A DNA stretch of 34,545 nt from Rhodospirillales bacterium (GTDB lineage: Bacteria > Pseudomonadota > Alphaproteobacteria > Rhodospirillales > UBA2165). The stretch lies in contig JAOMCN010000023.1 in NCBI GenBank assembly GCA_028345065.1, positions 1 through 34,545 on the forward strand, written 5' to 3'. This document shows positions 8,302 through 17,167 of the stretch, in pieces (within the stretch, counting starts at the first letter, position 1; each line of letters starts with the position of its first letter). Both the position numbers and the translations under genes were made by a program. Below the pieces are notes generated by a model. The model did not search any database. It was given only the letters and a program-made list of their open reading frames with translations, and was not told the DNA's origin.

Positions 8302-9075
8302 ATGACACGACAATTCATTGATATTTCGATGCATTTAGAAAATGAAGTGGTGTCTGACCCACCCGGCTATGGGCCGCATATTGACTATCTTACCCATGAG
8401 GATACGGCGACGGATGTGATGAATTTTTTTCCAGGTTTGGAGAAAAGTGATCTGCCCGATGGGGAGGGGTGGGCAATAGAGTGGATTCGTTTGATGACCC
8501 ATAACGGGACCCACCTGGATGCCCCATACCATTTTCATTCGACAATGAATAAAGGCGAAAGGGCGATCACAATAGATGAGGTTCCCCTGGAGTGGTGTTT
8601 TCGCCCAGGCGTAAAACTTGACTTTCGATCCTTAGACGACGGCTATGTTGTCACAGCCAACGACGTTGAAGCGGAGCTCGACCGGATCGGACATAAACTG
8701 CAGCCTCTTGACATTGTCCTTATCAATACGGCTGCCGGTGAGGCGTATGGCAGCGACCATTATGTTTCAAGTGGCTGCGGTATGGGGCGGGAAGCCACAC
8801 TTTACCTGTTGGAGCGTGGTGTCCGGGTAACGGGAATCGACGCTTGGAGTTGGGACGCGCCTTTCATTCATACTAAGGAAAAATACGCCGAAACCAACGA
8901 CGCCTCCCTTATTTGGGAAGGGCATAAGGCAGGCCGGGAGATCGGATACTGCCATCTTGAGAAGCTCCACAACCTGGAGGCTCTTCCGGGAGATGGCTTT
9001 GAAATAGCATGCTTTCCGGTTAAAATCAGAGGGGCGTCAGCAGGCTGGACACGCGCCGTAGCAATATTTGACTAA
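8302..9075 (+). CDS. Cyclase-family (kynurenine formamidase/isatin hydrolase-like) metal hydrolase
   Basis: A 257-residue member of the same fold with the canonical metal motif [12 protein letters not shown] at residues 67-78 (His67, His71, Asp73, His77). The start is the ATG at 8302, ten bases after AAGGAG; the GTG at 8298 is in another frame. Characterised relatives are Mn- or Zn-dependent N-formylkynurenine formamidase and isatin hydrolase, acting on formamides or cyclic amides in the cytoplasm. It is probably in one operon with the preceding cyclase. The two proteins are distant paralogs, suggesting successive or parallel ring-opening steps; that is inference. Confidence 0.92.
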   Translation: MTRQFIDISMHLENEVVSDPPGYGPHIDYLTHEDTATDVMNFFPGLEKSDLPDGEGWAIEWIRLMTHNGTHLDAPYHFHSTMNKGERAITIDEVPLEWCFRPGVKLDFRSLDDGYVVTANDVEAELDRIGHKLQPLDIVLINTAAGEAYGSDHYVSSGCGMGREATLYLLERGVRVTGIDAWSWDAPFIHTKEKYAETNDASLIWEGHKAGREIGYCHLEKLHNLEALPGDGFEIACFPVKIRGASAGWTRAVAIFD

Positions 9076-9197
9076 TATCTATCAATAAAGACACCTGGCT
9101 GAGGCGCAATAGCCTCTCAAGCAGTCGGAACGCAAATATAAGGGTGTGCCTTACCCATCGATTCAAACGCTATTTCACAGCCGCGTTCACCATTAAG

Positions 9198-10481
9198 TTA
9201 AGCATCAATGGTGATATTTCCTTTAGGGATCGAAACACAGGCTAGGCACGACCCTGCCTCAGGCCTTTCGCCGGGCTCGGTAAGGTAATCGACATCCCCA
9301 TCTTTTACCGCTGTGACACATGTACCGCAGTTGCCGGCACGGCAACCGAAGTCGATATCGACGTCATTCTCCTCCGCGAAGTCCAGAATTGATCCGGCGG
9401 CAGACGTCCACTCGGCAGTCTTGTTGCTCTTTGCAAAGTTTATTGTGAATCCTTCTGCACTCTTTTCTCCCGCTCCTTCAGCTCCAGAGCTTACATCGGC
9501 TTCTTGCTTTTTCTTGACCGTGGCAGGTCCAAAAGCTTCATAGTGAATATGGTCTTCAGGAACATTCCACTCTCGCAAGTCTTCGAAGAGCGAGTTCATC
9601 ATGGGTGGCGGGCCGCAGAAGTAGTAATGGTAATTACTTGATGGCAGTACTTCCTTGAACATCTCCACGCCGACCCGCCCTTTTATGTCATAGTCAACAC
9701 CTTCAACATCCTCTTCTTTCGGTCGCGAATAAACGATACGGACCTTAATGTTATCAAATTTTTCGGCAAGCTCTTTCAGATGTTCTTTCATGATATGCTC
9801 GCCGCCGTTACTAACACCGTAAAAAAACCAAACCTCAGTGCGCCACTCCCGGGTTATGACTTCCTTCAACATCGAAAGAACTGGCGTTAACCCAATACCA
9901 CCACCAATGAGGACAACTGGATGAGGCTTCGTAACATCCAAGAAAAATTGGCCTGCCGGTGCCTTTACATCGATGATATCTCCCTCATTAATGTTGTCAT
10001 GAAAGAAATTTGAACCGAGGCCGGGTGGGGCATCAGGGTTATCTTTCGGAGGCGGTATCTTTTTAATCGAAACGCGGTAATAGTCGGATAAAGGTTGGTC
10101 AGAAAGGGAATAACAACGAATGGTTTGTTTTTTTTGATCGGGAATATCCAGTTTAAAAGTAAGATACTGTCCGGGCTCAAAAAATGGTAATGGACGGTCG
10201 TCGTGAGGATGCAGGTAGAAGGAACAGATACCCCCACCTTCCGGAAATTTGCGCTCGACCTTGAACTTGCGAAATCCTTGCCATGACGTTTCGTCCTGGG
10301 CTTTTATAATCTGGCGCCTGTCCATAATCTCGGCGATCTGGGTGCGAAAATACTGGCTCTCCGCTTCCGCCGACACAACGGTTGCATTTTGAATCCTGAA
10401 GTTTCCAAAAATTAATAAAAGCACGTAGGCTAGACTTGCCACAAGGACCACGAGGGCAACAAGTTGGATCATTTCTCCCAT
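9198..10481 (-). CDS. Membrane-anchored FAD/NAD(P)/[2Fe-2S] oxidoreductase, NqrF-like but with ferredoxin domain at the C-terminus
   Basis: A 427-residue flavoprotein reductase and the last gene of the cytochrome operon. One N-terminal membrane helix (about 5-26) is followed by basic residues, placing the rest in the cytoplasm. The FAD domain (about 70-185) has RCYSLSD at 122-128; the NAD(P) domain (about 188-320) has LIGGGIGLTP and FCGPPPMM; after an Ala/Gly/Glu linker comes a plant-type [2Fe-2S] domain (about 345-427) with Cys380, Cys385, Cys388 and Cys415. NqrF has the order helix, ferredoxin, FAD, NAD; here the ferredoxin is last, as in phthalate-dioxygenase-reductase-like and Hcr-type enzymes. 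No nqrA-E genes are nearby. It probably exchanges electrons between NAD(P)H and the iron-sulfur/cytochrome chain encoded upstream. A GGAG site precedes the ATG, and the gene starts 30 bp after the barrel gene. Confidence 0.9.
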   Translation of the reverse strand: MGEMIQLVALVVLVASLAYVLLLIFGNFRIQNATVVSAEAESQYFRTQIAEIMDRRQIIKAQDETSWQGFRKFKVERKFPEGGGICSFYLHPHDDRPLPFFEPGQYLTFKLDIPDQKKQTIRCYSLSDQPLSDYYRVSIKKIPPPKDNPDAPPGLGSNFFHDNINEGDIIDVKAPAGQFFLDVTKPHPVVLIGGGIGLTPVLSMLKEVITREWRTEVWFFYGVSNGGEHIMKEHLKELAEKFDNIKVRIVYSRPKEEDVEGVDYDIKGRVGVEMFKEVLPSSNYHYYFCGPPPMMNSLFEDLREWNVPEDHIHYEAFGPATVKKKQEADVSSGAEGAGEKSAEGFTINFAKSNKTAEWTSAAGSILDFAEENDVDIDFGCRAGNCGTCVTAVKDGDVDYLTEPGERPEAGSCLACVSIPKGNITIDA

Positions 10482-10511
10482 TGTTTAGGTCTCCTAAGTC
10501 GACTTAATTCA

Positions 10512-12035
10512 CTAAAACTTATATCTCATTTCCACCGAAGCACCGGCAATATCGTCAACCCCCTTTAGGGCACCATACATGGCATCAGCTCTTAAAATCC
10601 ATGACCTGCTGACCGGTAGTTGCCAACGAAATCCAAAGCCGTATTGATCGTCAACTGCAGCACGGCCTAATTCGTTGGCGTCACCCATAATCTGAAGGGC
10701 CGACACTTCGAAAACGATCTGTTGGTCAAGGTTAAAGAGATATTCTATCCCAATAGCACCACCCCAGGTATCGTGGCCCGTATCATCTAGTTTAGGAAGA
10801 CCGGTAAGGGCATTCGTGTCAAAGGTAATCCCGGTATTTTTAAGGAGACCAGTGCCATCGGCCAACGGCTGCGGGCGGTCAAGACCTAGCCAAAAATTTG
10901 CATAGGGAACAAGTGTTGAAGGTAGTGAAGTGACCAGTGAATTTTCCGCAATAAACATCCATCCATCGGCGGTTTGTTGGGCGTTATTACGGTCCTGACC
11001 AAACGTATAAATGGTACGCAAACTATTTGATAGCCAACGACCATACCGCTTAGTAAACGCCAAAGTCGCACTGTTATAACTTAGTTCATCAAAGTCGTCT
11101 TCACCGTCTAGTCGTCCAATTCCGGCTTCCCAGTAACCTTCATTGGCTTCAAGATATGTAGTGGCACCAAAAACTGATAGACTATGATCAGCAAGAGCGC
11201 CGGCATCGTCCAGAACGGCTGGTGTCGTTACTTTGTCGAAACCGCCAAAAAAAGTAATATCCATATTGGATATACCATATTTAGGGCTACTCATTGCTGG
11301 AATAGCAAACGCTCCACCAGTAAAGGCATCTTCAAACCATACTCCGTTTTGGAATAATAGTGGCATCAATCCAAACGAGAAAGGGAGGTCTATGAGATTG
11401 TAGCTGTCACTAAGACCCTGGGCGATCGTTCCAACGTCTCCTTCAAAAAATAGTGCATCTAAATTCAGATTCTTTCTAAGTTCGAAGCCGTTATCACGGT
11501 CATCGCCAAAAAGTTCTTTTTGAGTGAAATTCCCGCCTTGGTTTAATGGCGTCATTGTAGCGTGAATACGTTCAGTTCCAGTCAGCCTTAGATCAAGTTC
11601 TAAATTAAGACGTGTCGCAACAAGGCCGGTTTCAGCCGCACCATTGTCATTGTAGCCAACCGCAGTGCGCCAGTCGCCGTAAACGTGGAATCCCGGGTAA
11701 ATCGCGTTTTTTCGACCGAATATATTTATGCCCTTCTCAAATGGACCTTCAACATATATCGGGCGACCGAGTTCCAGGATTGGACGGACTTCATCGAAGC
11801 GGGATTTCCCGCCGTAAATGTCTATTTGACCCGGTGCATCGTATTTTTTTTCCGGATAACTTGGATCCGGGCCGAAAACTTTTGGGTCATGTTCAACGGG
11901 CTTTGCCTGAGGAGACATCTCAGATGGTTTGTCTGCCGCATAGGCAGGCATCACCAGCGTGAGGGCAAATAAAGTACACACGCCAAAAGAAAATATTAGT
12001 TGTCTCGATTTTCTAGAGTAATTCATGGCACTCAC
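10512..12035 (-). CDS. Outer-membrane beta-barrel protein of the cytochrome operon
   Basis: A 507-residue protein with a Sec signal peptide (hydrophobic core about 12-30, cleavage expected after AYA at 32-34), a 70-residue Pro-rich periplasmic stretch, then repeated amphipathic strands with aromatic girdles (for example GFHVYGDWRTAVGYNDNG, LNLELDLRLTGTERIHATM) and the C-terminal EMRYKF expected for Bam-assembled barrels. The start is either the GTG at 12035, which shares a base with the upstream stop and has GAGG seven bases before it, or the ATG at 12026. It resembles general porin/alginate-export-sized barrels; I see no N-terminal CxxC or MtrB/PioB signature. Its place between a pentaheme cytochrome and the reductase suggests it houses or exports electrons or a substrate across the outer membrane (inference). 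Confidence 0.85.
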   Translation of the reverse strand: MSAMNYSRKSRQLIFSFGVCTLFALTLVMPAYAADKPSEMSPQAKPVEHDPKVFGPDPSYPEKKYDAPGQIDIYGGKSRFDEVRPILELGRPIYVEGPFEKGINIFGRKNAIYPGFHVYGDWRTAVGYNDNGAAETGLVATRLNLELDLRLTGTERIHATMTPLNQGGNFTQKELFGDDRDNGFELRKNLNLDALFFEGDVGTIAQGLSDSYNLIDLPFSFGLMPLLFQNGVWFEDAFTGGAFAIPAMSSPKYGISNMDITFFGGFDKVTTPAVLDDAGALADHSLSVFGATTYLEANEGYWEAGIGRLDGEDDFDELSYNSATLAFTKRYGRWLSNSLRTIYTFGQDRNNAQQTADGWMFIAENSLVTSLPSTLVPYANFWLGLDRPQPLADGTGLLKNTGITFDTNALTGLPKLDDTGHDTWGGAIGIEYLFNLDQQIVFEVSALQIMGDANELGRAAVDDQYGFGFRWQLPVSRSWILRADAMYGALKGVDDIAGASVEMRYKF

Positions 12036-14338
12036 TACTTAACCTCAAACTCGACAGTGTAAGGATGGATATCGACCATCCATTCGTTCATCGTCTGGAT
12101 CATCTCTTCCGTGGCTCCAACGAATTTCATGAAATAAATAGGTTCGGCACGGCTTCTCATTCTCACAGCGAGCCGATATTTGCCCTTCTTTTGGAAAGCT
12201 TTCGCGGGAATTTTATATTTTGCATCCTTACTACCCAAAGGTGGAATTGAACGGGCTTCCATTCTAGCAAAAGGTGGGTGGTTCATAACTGTCGTGGGCT
12301 GGGGCGCAGCTCTTAAAAATGGACGTTGATCTATATCAAAGTTAACCGGCAGGTACATCTCCCGGTCAGTACCCTTGATATTTGTTGTCAGAAACTTTGA
12401 CTGAAGATTGAAAAGTTGATCGTCAAACTCCACCTCACCATTTGCAAGTCCAATGGAATGCACGTCTGCGAAGTCCCCGTACTTGTCAACGTACCCGGAT
12501 TCCCAAACGTTTTTGCCATCAGGATCAATTAACGCGACATTCATCCAGATTTCCGGCTGTGCGCCGAGGGAACCTGACGGAAGATTGTGGCCATTATTTA
12601 TGTTGGTGACCACATACTTGAGCGATAATGCTTCACCCACTTCGGGATCATTGTCGAAGAATGGGCCGTCAATCTTACCGCCGTTATTCATAACCTGTTC
12701 GCGCATTGTCTTCTTATATTCAAGCTCTTCAAAATTTACTTCGACAACTGCACGGGCTTCTTCCCGGTCGTCTGGGTCTGACCAGGCTTCCGGAAAGTTG
12801 ACATCCAGGACGGTTTTTAAAGCTGCTAACTTGGCATAATAGGACATACCTTGGGCAGCTAATTTGCGAAGGGCTTCCTTAACCGTCGTTATTTCCTCAA
12901 AAATATCTTCACGGTTACCTGTGTCTTCTTCTTCACCCAGCTTTGCCAAAAGCGTTTGCAATTTTTCATGGGTGTCTTCGCGGCCTTCTCCAGACCAGGT
13001 CCCTTTAAAAGCCTGTGTTGCAGATTTCAAAGCCGCTAACGCATTTGACGCTTTTTCTTTGTCTTCCAGTTCATCAACGGCTTCACCTAGCGCTTCAAAA
13101 TGTTCTTCCAAACCTTCCCGCATCTCTGCAATTTCAGCCTCAGGGTCCAAACCTTCTCCAATGCCCTCAAGCGCCTCCCCTGCCTCTTTCAAAGGTGTTT
13201 CAAGTCGGTCCTTGTAAGCCAGGCGTTTGGATAGTGTTTTGGTAGCAACGTCCAAAGCCTCAAAACCGCGGAATACGGCAGTAGCACCTGTTCCCTCAAC
13301 TAATTCATCTACACCTTCAAAAGCTTCAATAAATGGTTCGGCTTTTTCTTCAAATTCTTCAGTTCCCCAGCCGGCTCTCCAGTCAAACTTCAACCAATCC
13401 CTGATCGACCAGTTTTCTGCTTCAGGGTTATGAGGAAATATGCCAGGATGGGCTATAGGATAACCGGGGCCGTAAAATGCATGATTGTGGTGATCTCGGT
13501 TCGGGCTGATCTCTTCACCTGCGACGACTGCTACGGGTGCTTTCTCATAACCCGAATTGACACCTGGAACTTTGCCCATATGGCATGCTTGGCAACTCAC
13601 ACCTTCCTTTGCAGCAGGAGATGCCCGGTATTGGTCCCAAACAACTTCAAGTTTGATACCCAGGTTAACCGCCACTTGGTGACACGAAACACAGAACTCA
13701 GACTTTGAAATTTGCGCGAATTCAACGACATCCCCGTGAATTTTTGCACCTCGTTCAGTGCTATCAGTAGCAATCTTTAATTCGTCTTTTCGTTTTAGTA
13801 TTTCATCAAAGTTGCCTTTTTTAGTATTATAGATAGCCGCGTGAATATCTCCTGCAATTATATTTCTTTCTCCATTAACTTTGAAGAACTCTTCATCAAC
13901 ACGATGGCAGGTAATACATGTAATACCTTCCCTGGCAACCTGGCTGCGTTCCCAAAGTGGTTGCTCTCGACCCTCCTTTCTTTGCGTACCCACTTGCTGG
14001 TGGCAGCGCACGCAAAAACTTCCAATTGTTCCCTGTGTAAGGTCATAAATAGCCTGTTCGAATTTATGAAACATAGGCGAAATTGAAGCGTACGCGTGGT
14101 TTGATGATGCCCACTCTCTATATATTTTTTGGTGGCATCCAGCACATTGAGATGCACTAGGGTAATTATCTTCTGCGAAAATATCGACGTGTGGATCTTT
14201 CTTCGCCTCCTCGGCGGAAGCCACGTATAGGCCGCTAGACGCAAATACAACAACCAACGCCGCAACAATAATTACTATATAATTTCGTGACATCTGGGTA
14301 ATGCCGTTCAAATACATGGTTTTACTCTTGCCTTTCAT
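12035..14338 (-). CDS. Pentaheme c-type cytochrome (cytochrome c554-like) with acidic helical insert and C-terminal beta domain
   Basis: A 767-residue exported cytochrome. A hydrophobic helix at about 20-40 acts as signal peptide or anchor (ATG 14338, or ATG 14317, which has the better AAGGCAAGAG site). Five CxxCH motifs lie at Cys65, 109, 141, 216 and 249, in a cytochrome c554/NrfA-like arrangement, followed by an extra-His segment DHHNHAFYGPGY. Residues about 330-530 form an Ala/Glu-rich helical segment with no hemes. The C-terminal 230 residues form a beta domain with NINNGHNLPSGS, a segment common in multiheme c552/c554-type proteins whose His may ligate a heme. No catalytic signature is evident, so an electron-transfer role is likeliest. 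It lies 6 bp behind the decaheme gene. Confidence 0.92.
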   Translation of the reverse strand: MKGKSKTMYLNGITQMSRNYIVIIVAALVVVFASSGLYVASAEEAKKDPHVDIFAEDNYPSASQCAGCHQKIYREWASSNHAYASISPMFHKFEQAIYDLTQGTIGSFCVRCHQQVGTQRKEGREQPLWERSQVAREGITCITCHRVDEEFFKVNGERNIIAGDIHAAIYNTKKGNFDEILKRKDELKIATDSTERGAKIHGDVVEFAQISKSEFCVSCHQVAVNLGIKLEVVWDQYRASPAAKEGVSCQACHMGKVPGVNSGYEKAPVAVVAGEEISPNRDHHNHAFYGPGYPIAHPGIFPHNPEAENWSIRDWLKFDWRAGWGTEEFEEKAEPFIEAFEGVDELVEGTGATAVFRGFEALDVATKTLSKRLAYKDRLETPLKEAGEALEGIGEGLDPEAEIAEMREGLEEHFEALGEAVDELEDKEKASNALAALKSATQAFKGTWSGEGREDTHEKLQTLLAKLGEEEDTGNREDIFEEITTVKEALRKLAAQGMSYYAKLAALKTVLDVNFPEAWSDPDDREEARAVVEVNFEELEYKKTMREQVMNNGGKIDGPFFDNDPEVGEALSLKYVVTNINNGHNLPSGSLGAQPEIWMNVALIDPDGKNVWESGYVDKYGDFADVHSIGLANGEVEFDDQLFNLQSKFLTTNIKGTDREMYLPVNFDIDQRPFLRAAPQPTTVMNHPPFARMEARSIPPLGSKDAKYKIPAKAFQKKGKYRLAVRMRSRAEPIYFMKFVGATEEMIQTMNEWMVDIHPYTVEFEVK

Positions 14339-14344
14339 ATTACA

Positions 14345-16342
14345 TTACTTTTTACCGGCCACTTGACGCATCATGGTTTTCTTGAAACCTGGTTCCTGGT
14401 GGTATTCGTGACAGGTGGTGCAGGTTTGGCTGACCTGGCCACCCCCATGACATTCAACACACGTTCCCTTTTTTACACTGCTAAAATTGCTCGAAAATTT
14501 GTGCGGATCCAACTGATTAAATGCAGCACTAAATTCGGCCTTTTCATTAATCTTATGGCAGGATGTACACCAAGAGCCAGGCCCAAGTAAATTGACGTGA
14601 GGTTTATGAGAATACTTAACCAGAGGGCTGCCATCTGCCGGATGAGATTTCCATTCGACTTTTAGGGCAACTTTTTTGTTCTTATCTGCATTTTTATCCG
14701 TCTCGGTAGAGCTAACGGCATGGCACTTTGTACAGGCGCCTGCACCGTCGGTTCTGGATAAAAAAGCCTCATTTAAGCTCTCTGAGCCATTTTGCGCGGC
14801 GTAGTCCAACCAGGCCTTCATCACCGGATCGCCGTGAGCAGTAGCGCGATAAACCAGAGATAGTTCATTGGCATACCAACCCTTTTCAATGGTTTCACCC
14901 GCGGCTTCGTATTCTTTATTTGCAGCCCAAGCCGTGAATGCAGGTACAACCGTACTATTCGATAGGCCGCGAAGTAAGGAGTCAGGGTTACCGCCCGCTT
15001 CGTCCACTAATTCAGCAAGAGCTGTTACACCATTCTCCAGTACACCCTCAACAAGCGTTTTTGTAGCCTCAGCATACTCACCCACTTCTTCGCCGTTGAC
15101 GCCAAGCAATTCTGCTGACACCGGCGAAAGGGTTTCTGAAGAGATTGGTTCGAATTCCTCATCTGCTTCCTCACTTCCCACCCGGTCGCCGAGGTCGGCT
15201 AAAATAGTTTTAATCTCTTCTACGATGGCTTTGCTAGAAGCGCTACCAGTTGTTTCAGCCAATTTTTCTACTTCACCCTGCAGGTCCTGAGTGGCTTTTG
15301 CCGCCGCTGCCAACGTTCCTCCCGGACTTTCAATTATATCCTCTATGTCAATTGGATTTTCTTCAAACTCAGGGAACGTAAACATTACAAATTCTCGGCC
15401 GGCGACGGTGTCCTGGTGGCAACCCGCACATGTATCATCAAACCCACGTACAGGGACATTGCGCTCAGCCAAGGCTACGTTGTGACAACCAACACAGCCA
15501 TTCGCCGGCGCATTTTTTGAATATCGTGCATCTTTAAAATGTTTACCGAAGTGGCTGGAGTGGTTAAACGCGATAGCCGTGCGCTGGCCAAATGGATAAG
15601 TTTCAGAGAATTCTTTGTGGTTAGTAGCAAAACTGGCAAACTTTGCCTTGTGACATGAATTACACTGGGCGTCATCCATCTTAACGATATTAGCATCTGC
15701 TCCTTTGTGTTCCGTGTGGCACATAGTGCATGAAGTGCTCCCCGGGTGACTTGCAGAAATCAGAGCAGAATTATGAGGACCGTTAACAGGGTTTTTGAAT
15801 TGATGGCAGTTGGTGCAGTTGTCTGAGGGACCGCTTTTAGTCATGGCGGCTTCCAGCCACCCGAGGGCACCGGAACCATGTGCGGCATGACAGGCATTGC
15901 ACCCTTGTTCGGAGGTGAAGTTCTGATGGATGCTACTTAGTGGACCTGCGTCAAGGGAACTTGCTACCTGTTCTTGGTTGCCAAAATCAAATCCAAAGGC
16001 GGCGATTGCAGCAATAACCACAGCAGCCACCATGACAGAAACTCTGCCCCGGACTTTCCGTACCGTGCGTCGCGGTTGGCACGCTGTAAGCGTCTTGCAA
16101 CAGCTTCCATCCGGTAAGGGGCCCTCACTACATGGCCCGCCCGCAGATGGCGGTCGTCGGCAAATCCATCTGCCACCCTCATTATATGGATGACATTCAC
16201 TTGTGCCACCGCAAGAACCATCTGCTGTTGGGCCATTGTGACATGGCTTACCCCATGCTGCGGCACGGCCACATACATAAGGGAAATTTGGCCTTAAATA
16301 GGGACTCACTTTTTCGCTAAATCTGTCGTCGCGGAGGATCAT
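14345..16342 (-). CDS. Membrane-anchored decaheme cytochrome c with duplicated Cys-rich cytoplasmic N-terminus
   Basis: A 665-residue protein. The ATG at 16342 forms an ATGA overlap with the stop of the cytochrome b gene and has GGAGG upstream; a longer frame starting at 16426 would overlap that gene by 88 bp. Residues 24-88 carry nine Cys in two copies of a C-x9-C-x9-C-x5/6-C unit (24/34/44/50 and 61/71/81-82/88), each with a GxPCxxGPxxDGSC core. A basic stretch (91-100) and one membrane helix (101-117) follow, placing the Cys-rich part in the cytoplasm and the rest in the periplasm. Ten CxxCH motifs follow: six at 148, 176, 205, 227, 283 and 305, and four at 537, 592, 628 and 641. Between the two heme groups is a 225-residue acidic, helical, heme-free insert. 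It likely carries electrons across the inner membrane surface into the periplasm. Confidence 0.92.
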   Translation of the reverse strand: MILRDDRFSEKVSPYLRPNFPYVCGRAAAWGKPCHNGPTADGSCGGTSECHPYNEGGRWICRRPPSAGGPCSEGPLPDGSCCKTLTACQPRRTVRKVRGRVSVMVAAVVIAAIAAFGFDFGNQEQVASSLDAGPLSSIHQNFTSEQGCNACHAAHGSGALGWLEAAMTKSGPSDNCTNCHQFKNPVNGPHNSALISASHPGSTSCTMCHTEHKGADANIVKMDDAQCNSCHKAKFASFATNHKEFSETYPFGQRTAIAFNHSSHFGKHFKDARYSKNAPANGCVGCHNVALAERNVPVRGFDDTCAGCHQDTVAGREFVMFTFPEFEENPIDIEDIIESPGGTLAAAAKATQDLQGEVEKLAETTGSASSKAIVEEIKTILADLGDRVGSEEADEEFEPISSETLSPVSAELLGVNGEEVGEYAEATKTLVEGVLENGVTALAELVDEAGGNPDSLLRGLSNSTVVPAFTAWAANKEYEAAGETIEKGWYANELSLVYRATAHGDPVMKAWLDYAAQNGSESLNEAFLSRTDGAGACTKCHAVSSTETDKNADKNKKVALKVEWKSHPADGSPLVKYSHKPHVNLLGPGSWCTSCHKINEKAEFSAAFNQLDPHKFSSNFSSVKKGTCVECHGGGQVSQTCTTCHEYHQEPGFKKTMMRQVAGKK

Positions 16343-17145
16343 AGCGCGTAGACCTCCACCAAGAGAAGATGCCAGAGTGCCATGATAACCAACCCTACCG
16401 AAAGAGGCACGTGCAACAGTAGCCACTTCTTGTTCAGGTTCTGATGAACAAAGTGGGTGTCAACAAGCATTTTCAGTTCTACCAACTCTTCCAAATGCTG
16501 AAAATAATCCAATTCTTCGCTACTGAGGTAGCGTTTGACAGATGCACCTTCGGAGCGAAACCAAACTTTTGCATTGCCTGCACCGAAGAGAGTTGACCAG
16601 TAAAAACGGGGTTTTTGGAAGTACCAGACCATAGTATTCAAGTAGTGATTGGCCAATACATCGCTACCCGTAGCTTCTGTACATTCTCGAATATATTCTT
16701 CCGCTTTCTCTTGAATTTCTCTTAATTCCAGCGGAATGCGTTCGTAAATCACCTCAATTCCGGTTTCAGTAAGTTTACGAGAGTTTAGACGTTGAATAAG
16801 ATAGCCAAAAATACCGCTAAGACTAACCAAGTAAAATGCACCGGCTAGAAACCCCTCGTAAAGCCCCCTGGGCCAAAACGTATTCGTATGTACCCAAAAG
16901 AGGCCCACACATAGAAGCCCCCCAACGACATGAAAAACCACCCAAGAACTGGCTTTACCTAGGGGGATCATGGATAGTTTTTTTCGTGTATTGAGGAGGG
17001 CTACGCAAAGCATAACAGCAATTAATGTATAGCCCGTCAGCACGGATGAATTCTGGAGGTTCAAATCCATTTTCTGGGCATTATACCCAACGACGATAAG
17101 CGCAATGACGCCAAAAATCGAGAGAATAGAAATATTTTTTGTCAT
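16339..17145 (-). CDS. Membrane diheme cytochrome b subunit
   Basis: A 268-residue membrane protein with helices at about 5-20, 36-51, 67-87, 96-118 and 242-264, and a soluble helical stretch of about 125 residues between the fourth and fifth. Helix 3 holds His72 and His86 (segment VVFHVVGGLLCVGLFWVH), and helix 5 holds His245 and His259 (LLLHVPLSVGLVIMALWH). Both pairs are i/i+14, the spacing with which bis-His b hemes are held between two helices in cytochrome b proteins, so two stacked b hemes are predicted. I do not recognise a specific family. It lies between the cyclic-nucleotide/iron-sulfur gene (22 bp) and the decaheme gene (4-bp ATGA overlap), so translational coupling is likely. Role: moving electrons across the inner membrane (inference). 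Confidence 0.85.
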   Translation of the reverse strand: MTKNISILSIFGVIALIVVGYNAQKMDLNLQNSSVLTGYTLIAVMLCVALLNTRKKLSMIPLGKASSWVVFHVVGGLLCVGLFWVHTNTFWPRGLYEGFLAGAFYLVSLSGIFGYLIQRLNSRKLTETGIEVIYERIPLELREIQEKAEEYIRECTEATGSDVLANHYLNTMVWYFQKPRFYWSTLFGAGNAKVWFRSEGASVKRYLSSEELDYFQHLEELVELKMLVDTHFVHQNLNKKWLLLHVPLSVGLVIMALWHLLLVEVYAL

Positions 17146-17167
17146 ACTGATCTCATGCGCTTATCGC

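Noticed and set aside
9100-9145. Small hairpins (GAGGC...GCCTC, TAAGG...CCTTA) between the convergent cyclase and reductase genes
   Set aside because: Five-base stems without T-runs; not distinguishable from chance.
14868-15290. Long antisense frames inside cytochrome genes (also 12453-12839 and 12864-13217)
   Set aside because: They are Ser/Pro-rich antisense readings of the acidic inserts, without ribosome sites or recognisable domains.
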